Shown piece by piece: positions 53,732 through 64,000 of a stretch of DNA of 64,000 nt; position 1 is the first letter of the stretch, and every line of letters begins with the position of its first letter. The stretch is from Cordylochernes scorpioides. Taxonomy: Eukaryota; Arthropoda; Arachnida; Pseudoscorpiones; Chernetidae. Where the stretch lies: positions 24,661,104 through 24,725,103 of the forward strand of contig CP092868.1 in assembly GCA_030710605.1 (NCBI GenBank), read 5' to 3'. Under the pieces are notes generated by a model. It had not been told where the DNA came from. It worked only from the letters and a program-made list of their open reading frames with translations, and did no database searches. Made by a program: the position numbers and the translations under genes.

Positions 53732-53810
53732 TTGAAAAGAAAAATCATACGAAGATTTCAAGAGATAAAGACTTTTAAAAGTTAAAATATTAGTCATTTA
53801 ACGGTTCATC

Positions 53811-53995
53811 TTAAACACAAGGTAATAAGACACCAAATCCAAATAAATAGTGCGTGACATTTCAGTAACAGCATTGTTACCATCTTCAGACAAAAGTACT
53901 GAATGGTACCCAAAACGTCACACACTATATATTTGGATTTAGTCTTATTACCTTGTGTTTATAATCTATAATCCAAATTGTGCCTTATCAACAGT
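53811..53995. mobile_element. Hammerhead-type foldback element, right core truncated
   Basis: Left half intact up to CTGAAGA on the minus strand (about 53884-53890). The right half jumps from TACTGAATGG to CCAAAACGTC, so its stem is deleted. Confidence 0.8.
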
Positions 53996-53999
53996 TCAT

Positions 54000-54981
54000 C
54001 TTTTAATATTTTTATTTTCACTTATTTTTTATTGTATGAATTAGATTGTAAAAAGAAAAGCTGATGTTTTATTTAGTGTTGTTTTTTAATATTGTTTTTA
54101 TGGGAGACCAGAAGAGATTTTGTTAAAAGAAAATATATATTTTATAATAATTTTTTCACCAAAAATATTTGATACATAAAGAATTCTGATTAATTAAAAG
54201 TATTGTGCAGCAAAATAGTTTATCAATTTCATGTTACATACAATAGCCATATCTATTTTAAAAGTAAATATATGTATTATTATATATATTTTTTAATATA
54301 TAGTATATAAATATTTTTCGATCTTGATATTTTCAAAATTGGGTCGATAAAATAAAGTTCTTAGAAAAGCCACAATGACCTAATGGTAAACCAAAAATAT
54401 AAAGTGACACCGGAAGTAAAAACTTTGCAGAAGACTTTAAGAATTTATTTATACAAATCTTTTGTTCAAGTAAAATTTATATTGACACATCCTTATAAAC
54501 ATAAATTCCATTACTTAGGGTTGTTAATTTAAACAAAAAAACTATTGAAGATAAAGAGTGAGAGAGATAAACATACAAACCCTTTTGTCGAAGACGTCAC
54601 GAGTTCCGTAAAAATTATTTAAAGAAACTTTTAAGGGATGAGAGTTGTGGATTTTGATAGGCAAGAAAAACGTCTAATTGAAATTCAATTTGGAAGTATT
54701 TGGAGCAAATATTGGCTAAAAATATGCATAAAATCTCGCTGTTAAGAAGCATAAATTATGTAACACATAAATATTTTTAAATGTCATATTATTGCGTCAA
54801 CTTTGAATCATTCTACGTTGCCAAATGCATTAAATTATTTTCTTTAAAGTGAAAGTTGATCATTGATACCTTTAATGTGTTGTTATCAAAATGTTATGAG
54901 AATGTGACATTTTATTTTATAAACTTTATTCAGTAAAATACTATCAGAGAATACTCACAATATTATTTTCAGTAATAATTA
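54000..54981. other. No recognised gene
   Basis: AT-rich, featureless to my reading. Confidence 0.35.
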
Positions 54982-56668
54982 TGATGGGTTCCCCGGGTTT
55001 GGATAGTTGAAAAGGGAGGATACACGATGTATCTTATTAAAAGTTTCCTTACTTAAGTATATATATATATAGCAATTTAGGACAACAACCCCATGTATAT
55101 AACCCACAGCAAGACCTTAATGTTGTATAATAGCAGCACAGCTGTCAGTGATGCACTATCGGCATATGTCTTTACATCATCACATGTAATGCAATTTATG
55201 CAAACAGGATAAATAAAATAAATAAAAAAGAAAAGGGGGAAAAACTCTGTAATTGATTAAGAGTTGAGCTAAAGCAAGGATCGAGCATATAATATTGTCA
55301 GAACAATGGTCTAAAGATGGAAACAGTCGCGACACTATTATACAATATTATCAGACAACCCATGAAATCGTTATTAAATTGGGGAATCTATAAAACACTG
55401 AAACACAGACACTCGCGGCAATGTATGTGGCCGGTAATTTATGGGAGACTTGATTATTAGTAACATTCCCTTCAAATAGGTAATAAACATACAACATTTT
55501 ATTTAAACAGTTGGAATATCACCATAAAGCAAATTATGTATGAAATAGGTAACAGAGAACACAAGAAAATTTCTCTAGATATTTATTTAAATATCTTAAA
55601 ATTTGGGAACATGTCTATACTGACGAGATATGCTATTTACATAGTAAAATTTAGATAGAGGTGACCTGAAGTTACTTTATAGCCCTTTAAGGCCCATGCG
55701 AAATCTAGGTTGGCTACTACACAAAAAGGGGGGGGAACCTAGATCTCCATCTATTCTAGCGGGACAAAATATACGAACCCTAACACTCCTTTTAAGTCAC
55801 TTAAAGCCCTTTAGGGCCATTCAGAATCTAAATAGATTAGCTTCTGTTCGAAAAATAAAAAAAAAGGGGGGGCTAAGCCATAATGGCAAGGGGCTTACCT
55901 TCTCTCGAAAGCGGCGGCAAGGTCTGGTCTCCTCTACGTCTCAGGCCCGTCTAAAAATCGTCCTTCTCACTGAGCGACTCCGATCGAATCCCGCCTTTTG
56001 GCAAAGAACCTTCTTTTATATCATCTCATTCTCCATTTTCATTCGCCGAAAGAAACACCAATCAAAATGGCCAACGGCTCCAGTATCAATTTCATAGACG
56101 CCCCAGGCCTCTCCCCTTCAAAATAGAACATATAGTATTACCAAAACAAAAAAAAATCTAAAGAGAGAAACAACCCCTGCGGTAGTGTAAGATTTCAGAC
56201 TCCCTCCCTCTGTCCTTCCACATGGGTTGAAATACAATCCTCCCTTTTTCTCGGGATGGTATATATATCGCCCCCCCCGTCTTGGCTAAAATTGACCCAG
56301 GCCCTTTTTACCTGGACTGTAATGTGATGCTTTCCTTTCTCTGGAAGGATATTTTATAAGTTTCAGTCTTTAGAGATCTTCCTTCTCCATTTTTCTCCTT
56401 TTTTTTTTTTCTGGTCACCTTTACCTAAATTTTTGGTGAGGGGAATATATGTACATATGAAACAACAGTTTCCAGCTCGGATGTCTCTGGATGTCTTCTT
56501 CTTTACCAGGCATCAGCTTTCGGCATGGAAGTCTGGTGTCACCAAGTGTCTAAGTTTCTGGGCAAAAAAATGGTCTGTAAGTCTATGTGGGAGGGAAGCC
56601 ATGTATCCATTTGATTTGATTATACATACGCCTTCTGTTGGGGTATGGTTACAAAAACGTGCCCCAAT
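54982..56668. repeat. 1.69 kb LTR-like direct repeat, copy 1
   Basis: Starts TGATGGGTTCCCCGGG and ends GTGCCCCAA. Nearly identical to copy 2 at 56669-58353; differences are a few bases and homopolymer lengths. It contains CATCACATGTAATGC, a GGTATATATATCG TATA-like stretch (about 56258-56270) and two runs related to CCCTTTA(A/G)GGCCCAT. Short open frames inside (55696-56097, 56433-56693) have no recognised homology. Confidence 0.85.
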
Positions 56669-58353
56669 TGATGGGTTCCCCGGGTTTGGATAGTTGAAAA
56701 GGGAGGATACACGATGTATCTTAATAAAAGTTTCCTTACTTAAGTATATATATATATAGCAATTTAGGACAACAACCCCATGTATATAACCCACAGCAAG
56801 ACCTTAATGTTGTATAATAGCAGCACAGCTGTCAGTGATGCACTATCGGCATATGTCTTTACATCATCACATGTAATGCAATTTATGCAAACAGGATAAA
56901 TAAAATAAATAAAAAAGAAAAGGGGGAAAAACTCTGTAATTGATTAAGAGTTGAGCTAAAGCAAGGATCGAGCATATAATATTGTCAGAACAATGGTCTA
57001 AAGATGGAAACAGTCGCGACACTATTATACAATATTATCAGACAACCCATGAAATCGTTATTAAATTGGGCAATCTATAAAACACTGAAACACAGACACT
57101 CGCGGCAATGTATGTGGCCGGTAATTTATGGGAGACTTGATTATTAGTAACATTCCCTTCAAATAGGTAATAAACATACAACATTTCATTTAAACAGTTG
57201 GAATATCACCATAAAGCAAATTATGTATGAAATAGGTAACAGAGAACACAAGAAAATTTCTCTAGATATTTATTTAAATATCTTAAAATTTGGGAACATG
57301 TCTATACTGACGAGATATGCTATTTACATAGTAAAATTTAGATAGAGGTGACCTGAAGTTACTTTATAGCCCTTTAAGGCCCATGCGAAATCTAGGTTGG
57401 CTACTACACAAAAAGGGGGGGAAACCTAGATCTCCATCTATTCTAGCGGGACAAAATATACGAACCCTAACACTCCTTTTAAGTCACTTAAAGCCCTTTA
57501 GGGCCCATTCAGAATCTAAATAGATTAGCTTCTGTTCGAAAAATAAAAAAAAGGAGGGGCTAAGCCATAATGGCAAGGGGCTTACCTTCTCTCGAAAGCG
57601 GCGGCAAGGTCTGGTCTCCTCTACGTCTCAGGCCCGTCTAAAAATCGTCCTTCTCACTGAGCGACTCCGATCGAATCCCGCCTTTTGGCAAAGAACCTTC
57701 TTTTATATCATCTCATTCTCCATTTTCATTCGCCGAAAGAAACACCAATCAAAATGGCCAACGGCTCCAGTATCAATTTCATAGACGCCCCAGGCCTCTC
57801 CCCTTCAAAATAGAACATATAGTATTACCAAAACAAAAAAAATCTAAAGAGAGAAACAACCCCTGCGGTAGTGTAAGATTTCAGACTCCCTCCCTCTGTC
57901 CTTCCACATGGGTTGAAATACAATCCTCCCTTTTTCTCGGGATGGTATATATATCGCCCCCCCGTCTTGGCTAAAATTGACCCAGGCCCTTTTTACCTGG
58001 ACTGTAATGTGATGCTTTCCTTTCTCTGGAAGGATATTTTATAAGTTTCAGTCTTTAGAGATCTTCCTTCTCCATTTTTCTCCTTTTTTTTTTTCTGGTC
58101 ACCTTTACCTAAATTTTTGGTGAGGGGAATATATGTACATATGAAACAACAGTTTCCAGCTCGGATGTCTCTGGATGTCTTCTTCTTTACCAGGCATCAG
58201 CTTTCGGCATGGAAGTCTGGTGTCACCAAGTGTCTAAGTTTCTGGGCAAAAAAATGGTCTGTAAGTCTATGTGGGAGGGAAGCCATGTATCCATTTGATT
58301 TGATTATACATACGCCTTCTGTTGGGGTATGGTTACAAAAACGTGCCCCAACA
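56669..58353. repeat. 1.69 kb LTR-like direct repeat, copy 2
   Basis: Ends GTGCCCCAACA. TG...CA ends hold in either orientation. On the minus strand the adjoining 58354-58367 reads as a purine run (GGCAGGGGGAGGAT), a good polypurine tract, which suggests that this copy is the 3' LTR of a minus-strand element. Confidence 0.8.
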
Positions 58354-58367
58354 ATCCTCCCCCTGCC
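58354..58367 (-). other. Possible polypurine tract
   Basis: GGCAGGGGGAGGAT on the minus strand, directly against the LTR-like end TGTTGGGGCACG. Confidence 0.5.
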
Positions 58368-61300
58368 AAGTAATGGACAAATGCGTTTGTGCTATTCATT
58401 ATTCATCTGCCTTTCATCAGTTACTATGAAAGCAGGCCCATTTCTAGCAAAATGCATTTTCCATTACTAGGTGAAGTCAGGTGTACCGAAACCTATAGGG
58501 AAGATAAGGCTAATCAAAATGATGGTATGCTATTCTAGATGTTTATTATTCCGAACATTAGTGGGCATTGTGCATCCTGGCAAAGGGTTTTTTTATGTGC
58601 TATTATTCTGTCAGAACACTGTTATCAAAATAGGTTATTAGGGACAGTCATATCATATGTATGGAAGTAAGCAAGGTCATCTGTCTTACCATTCATGGGT
58701 ATATATACCACCCTTCCACTTTCTTCTTTGGTCTTGAGGAGTAGGCCTTCCTAGTGGTAAGTCCTCTCAACCCCATCCTTGCCTCTTGGGGTACTGGATT
58801 CATTGCTACCTTCTTTCTGCTAACAATACAGTTAGGACATTTCCCTATTACATATTATATATGAAAAATTGGGCGCCAAGAAGTCGTTTAGAAATAACTG
58901 ACTAGTCCAACTCCTAAAACATGCCAGCATCTTTATTTTTGTACCAATCAAGACATTCGTGTGGTATAGTTATATATATATACAATCAAAGGAAAGGATA
59001 ATTATAGTTAGCTGAAAGAAATATCTTGGTATATAATGATTAGCCTATGACATGATGACTTTTGCTAAATAAAAATTACAGAAAACAAATTATGTAAGTA
59101 ATCATTAAATAAGGCACGGAATATGTAATGATAAAATGAATCCTTCCATGTTATATGATGAGTATAACATATATATTGAAGTAAAAAAAAATATCATGTA
59201 GATAGTGATTAAATATGTTAAGATATAAGTGATAAAAATCATCCCATGATAGATGACAAAAGAAAACTACTACAAGATTATATATGGTGACAAAATATAT
59301 ATAATTAAATATTTAATATAAATATTAATATCATGAATGTCAAAATAAAATTGTTGAAATGAATAGTATATGACTATAATATAATATATATGATATAAAA
59401 TAATAACATATTGAAAAAGAAATGTAAACATAATATATATTTGTGCGCTGAAGGTTCAAGGTTTAGTATCTCAGTTAAGTTTCAATCTTATCCAGTCTGG
59501 AATCACGAGTTGGTCACTGGGTAATATTCGTCTATCCCGATCCTACTGGAGGGTGTGTTTTCTCCTATGTGTTAGATTCCTCTAATTACAATACTCTCTC
59601 AACCCAAATGGGAACGTCATTTAGAATCTTGGTCAAATGGAGCATAGCCCAGACCTCTATTAAACTACACAGTCCATTTAAATCTAGGGTGACAACCGTA
59701 TGAAGAAAGCTCTCTGTTTGACAGAGAAACTAATCAACTTCTACTATTTTGTTTGTGGCTCCGTTTACCTTGCCTCTGGGGTGTGTACAGTTCAGCTACC
59801 TCCCCCTTCCAAGAAATTCATATTACTTTCATCTACTAATATACCCTCTATTCATTGACCTGAATCCTACAAATCTACATCTTATAAATTTGAATTTTAT
59901 CAATCTGAAATTTTGGTTCTTTTACAAATTCCTTCAGAATTCTACTCCCTGTATAACTGCTCTTAATTCTACTGTCCTCAATACAACACTTCTAAAACTT
60001 TGACTCATTGGCTCGTTCTGGCGTCTCGTTCGCGGTCCCTATATTTAACTAATACTTCAAAATCTTATCCTATCATGAAACGAGTTTAAACTCGTTGAAG
60101 GTCCTAATAATTACTTATTTTGCCTCTCGAATCGGTCTTATACTCGAATTCATTCCAACAAAACGTATGGCAGGGCGAATCCTTTATTAGAAGAAACTTC
60201 CGCTAGCTATGGGGGATCAAACTGGTACCAAAAAAAAAATTCAATAGACGGAAACACTTCGTCTAGAATAACTGGGCAATCTCTGCCTACTTGCCAATCT
60301 TACAGGACCTCCCGTCTGCAACACCCTCGCTCCAGCCACGCTAAAAGCGTCGAAACTACGGTGTCAGATCGGTCACCCAAGGTCGCGCCGTTATACCCCA
60401 GGCTATACGGCATGGCTAAAACAAATCTCCCATCCTGCATAAAATTCAATCTATACCTCTTCGTTTCCTCTTGCGAGGAGGAGTTGAGTGGGAAATTCGG
60501 CTTGATCCCTGCCTTCCACTATCTCCAAGTCTGAGGGTCGGGATAGGGATCATTTATCCACAATCCTTAGAATTCAAGCTAAACTAAGATAAAAGAAAAT
60601 CAAAGGAAAATTATACCCCCTAACGAGGGACCTAACAAAAGGGAGCGAATATTTTCTAACTAGATAGAGTTGTAGTTGTCCTGTTTGAGGCTTCTCGGTC
60701 CTAACAAAATTCGAAATAAAAAATAAAATAAAATAAAATCGATCCTATTAAAGTCCTTAATCCTAATCTAATGTATTTTGGGCTCACAGTATAATAGTTT
60801 TTAACCTTCTACACATTCATTATTCCAATTCTTTCATACACCCTCCCCCCTATCATTCGCGGAATGCACTCATACTAAAGTTAAAAGCTGCTACAAAGGC
60901 CAAAATACTCGTTTATCAATATCAATAGATCCTAACAAATAATAACATATTTCAGGACACAATGTGAAATCAAATAAAATAATAAAACTAAAACAAATTG
61001 GGAACTAAAGCCCTATGTTACTCAAAAGAAATGCCTCTGTACAAGCTCTATATATACTAATACTTTATACTCGATAAATGATTGTTAACAATAATTGTTA
61101 ACAATTCTAAGTAATCTGGAAGCTAACCTACTAAAAAAAAAAATCAGTGTAACTTCAAAAACTGCCCTTGCCTTGACACCAAGCGACTTTTCACGACAAT
61201 TCTATATAAAGACATACACTAATTATAATGGCGAATAAAGGACCATTAAGCGTGACACCTCATAAAAGCGGGATTGAGTCACTCCCCTAGCCACCGTGGG

Positions 61301-64000
61301 TGAAGTCACTTTCTTCCTCGTGCGTCTGCCCCCTTTGCAGTAGTCCGACCTCAGCACTCTATTGAAAGATGGATTTATAGGGTTTACGATTCACTACCCA
61401 ACACTAACATTCTCAAGTGCTTTCCAAGGATCGACTACGGTCTGGGCCTACTTAACTTCTACCCCTGGCTTAGGGTCCCTATACTTCATAACTTTACTCT
61501 GAAAGATTGACCTTTCATGTCCTCATTAGAAACCTATTTCAAAGCTACTACCTGAAGGCCAGGGATTATAGGGTTTCTGAATTACCCAACACAAGCCATA
61601 GGATGCCTATTAGGTTTGTTGTTTTAGACATAGCCCCCCTCTAAGTTGTGATTTCCTACACCTTCCTTCACCTATTACTCCTGATAATAACTAAAATTTC
61701 AGATTTACACTAAATAGTTAATTCACAATGGTATACATTATTCTCATTGGTCTTTGAAACTCGGGTTTTAACAAGAAATAGTTTGTATTAAAAAAAAAAA
61801 AGGAATCCTAATGAAGTTCTACTTTAAAAAAAAAAAGAAAGGTTTAAAAAAAAAAAAGGTTGAAATCTCTAAACTTCTCATTCTATCGAGCTGATTCTCC
61901 GTACACACTCCAAAATCCTAGTTAGAGGCGACAGTCTAAGCAGAATTTACACTGTGTGGGCCTTTTCACCCTTGTAGACCTGCGTAAAGTTAAACTGTTC
62001 ACACTAACTCTGTCAACTTCCCCTCGTCTCATTACTTCTGAGTTCGCTCTGGTTGTCACCCCTTGTGGGATAAAATTGTAACATAACAATAAAAAGAAAC
62101 TAAAATTTTCCTAAATCATATCCTGACAGGTTGTACAAGCTCTTCAAAACGGTGTGTCATATTAAAACAAGGTTGTGAGACAACTCTTAATTATATACTA
62201 TACTAAAAATGAGGCTGAGCCAATTCTACACTAGGAGAACACGAAAACCCAAGATGTAGTTCTTGTAGCGAGCATGGAGCCCTATCACAAAACCCGAAGT
62301 GCAAGGAGGACAGAGTTTCCTGGTATTCCCTCTTATCTGGCACGACCGGTCGGGGTGAACAGTCGCGTCACGTGAAAGGAGGAAATATCTGAGTTCCCCC
62401 TTCTTGCTCTAACTGTTGGGTCGATTTGGCTCATGTAAATAGTAACTCTTATACTATATCTAAAATCTCTCATATAACTTATTAAATAAAACGGTATAAA
62501 ATGGTGTTCTATACAAGGATAAGGTTGTGACAATTTTCTCTAAATGACACACTAATATTAAAACAAATTGTGAAGATCTTTAAAGGTGGCAACAAACACT
62601 ACAGTAAGGTTGTGAGACGGTATTCTGCACAAAGACAAGGTTGAGACAAATAACACACAAACCCTGAAACATGGTGTTAAAGCTCCTTTCAACACTTAGC
62701 ACTAGAACACATGTTAAAAAAAAAAAAACTGCAAACTGTTTAAAGTTCACCATAACACTAAGACCTATTTAAAACTCTTTATCCAACCCTTTCCAATTCT
62801 TTCTCTTTCAACATTTTTCTGCATCTCTCTATCTCTTTCTCATCAACATTCAACGCTTTCTCACTCTTTTTATCACTTTCAACACCTCTTTCATCACCTC
62901 TCTCTCATCTCTCTTCCATCATTTTCTACACATTTCACTGCCTTTTCATCCCTCTGGTGTTTCCTCGAAACCCGTCATCGGGATCTGGATCCCGATCTAT
63001 TATCACTCTTAATTTTTAACTACTCTATTCCAACAGCCTATGACCTTTAAGCTTTATAACTCCATATACACTCGGCGGGGTAGTTACCTTGTTAAGAAAA
63101 CCTATAATGTCATAGATCATTTAGAGAGAGAACATAACAAATTTGTGCGAATAGTTTGCTTCAACTATTGATTGTAAGCCTATTAAACTCGTTCTCTCTA
63201 GGTTGGCTCGCTCATTAATCTTCAATCTACGTTCAATAGTCATATTGAGTTCACATGGATGCTAGATGTAAACTGTATCAAAATAGTGTAGTTTTCTAGT
63301 TTCCGAATTATATGACAGTTAAAAAAAAAAAGAAACAAACATTCTGGAAATATCTCGCACTGGCTACTATAAAAAAAATTGAATGGGGTACAGCTCTGAT
63401 CTTACAGGATACCTCATGGCTCATAGAATTGAATCGCTCATTTCTCACTAAAATATTCACACAGGTATGGAGGTCTCCAGTGGTTCTATAGCTATTGGTC
63501 AACTAAATTAATAAATGGCAGGGATTGAAGCTAGTTTAAATGCTCATGTGCTGTTTTGTCATGCGTCTTTATGTCATCTGCAAAGGAAAGTGTCGCCTCA
63601 AAGGACCTAATTCTGGGACTAACATCCGCTGCACATTTCAGGAAGGAGTGGTCGTCCATACAATAGCAAGATATCATTTTGCTGCCAATGTACAATGTTG
63701 AGCATTTTCCATGTCGTCATTTTGTCGATCCCCAATCTTCTAGGGTGTTTCTTTAAGCATTTCTTGATATCGTTTAATGCTTTATGCGATCCCGCCCGGC
63801 ATTCAATAAGTATTATTTGATCGTACCATCTCCAGGAGACCATCCCATTGCGGCCGAATCATTTCCACCCAACTTATAACGCCGTCCATATCGCGTAATT
63901 GAAATTAGTGTAAAACTCAAAGAATAAGACCTTAATTCTTTACTAATTTCAGTTGGCTCAACATAAATCTTCTCAATTATTAATTTAGTACAGTGGCGTG
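58368..64000. other. Long region without recognisable coding sequence
   Basis: No frame shows protein similarity I recognise; the longest are about 60-85 codons. It has a TATATATA stretch with CCACCC near 58700 followed by a GTGGTAAGTCC donor-like site near 58757, A-runs at 61790-61858, and a CTCTCTCATCTC-type pyrimidine-rich stretch at 62810-62960. If the polypurine reading is right, this is the decayed or non-coding interior of a large LTR element. Confidence 0.45.

Noticed and set aside
55696-56097. 133-codon plus-strand frame in repeat copy 1
   Set aside because: Interrupted in the almost identical copy 2 and without recognised similarity.
56433-56693. 86-codon frame repeated at 58117-58470
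   Set aside because: It is inside the 1.69 kb repeats, differs only where the repeat ends, and resembles nothing known.
63619-63843. 74-codon minus-strand frame as a gene
   Set aside because: No start context, splice sites or similarity that I recognise; too short to trust.
1-64000. CRISPR array, bacterial operons or rRNA genes
   Set aside because: No direct repeats with regular spacers and no prokaryotic gene layout or rRNA sequence was seen.

Overview
The window is nuclear DNA from an animal, most likely an invertebrate. The evidence is AT-rich, intron-bearing sequence with very dense transposable elements, animal genes split by GT-AG introns (an LSM11-like gene), a C/EBP-gamma-like bZIP gene, tRNA-derived SINEs, a LINE 3' end, Helitron-like elements, Ty3/Gypsy elements using tRNA-Leu or tRNA-Trp-like primer sites, and Penelope-like hammerhead motifs. 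A lophotrochozoan such as a mollusc would fit, but nothing seen here proves the phylum.

Bases 1-26655 form a large inverted duplication. The left arm (1-14930) is the reverse complement of the right arm (17499-26655). The arms differ by point changes and at least four clean, arm-specific insertions: a 5.8 kb Gypsy element and a SINE on the left, and a 5'-truncated LINE and a foldback element with hammerhead-like motifs on the right. The spacer holds exons of an LSM11-like gene and a run of exactly 100 N that starts where left-arm homology stops. The structure is therefore either a real diverged palindrome or two alleles scaffolded in opposite orientation; the gap position favours the second reading.

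Bases 24676-31014 hold a second LTR element with 683-685 bp LTRs. It keeps protease, RT-connection/RNase H and integrase zinc-finger pieces but lacks the RT palm and the integrase catalytic core. Bases 31015-43000 are a mosaic of SINEs, foldback elements, pogo-like and hAT-like MITEs and three Helitron-like copies, around one intron-free C/EBP-gamma-like coding exon (35445-35867, minus). Bases 43059-47225 (minus) are one intronless open reading frame of 1388 codons for a secreted, Ser/Pro/Asn-rich, cysteine-free protein of unknown function, with a TATA box just upstream. Bases 47330-58353 carry more foldback elements, SINEs, a CsRn1-type LTR with primer site and two head-to-tail 1.69 kb LTR-like repeats. 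Bases 58354-64000 show no recognisable coding sequence.

The most interesting signal is a foldback repeat family (at least ten copies) whose two arms each carry CTGA(A/T)GA, a 7 bp hairpin and GAAAC-GTC, the layout of a minimal hammerhead ribozyme. One copy is inserted with a 15 bp target-site duplication against an empty site on the other arm, so it moves like a retroelement. Helitron-like elements sit at the identical base inside two members of the family.
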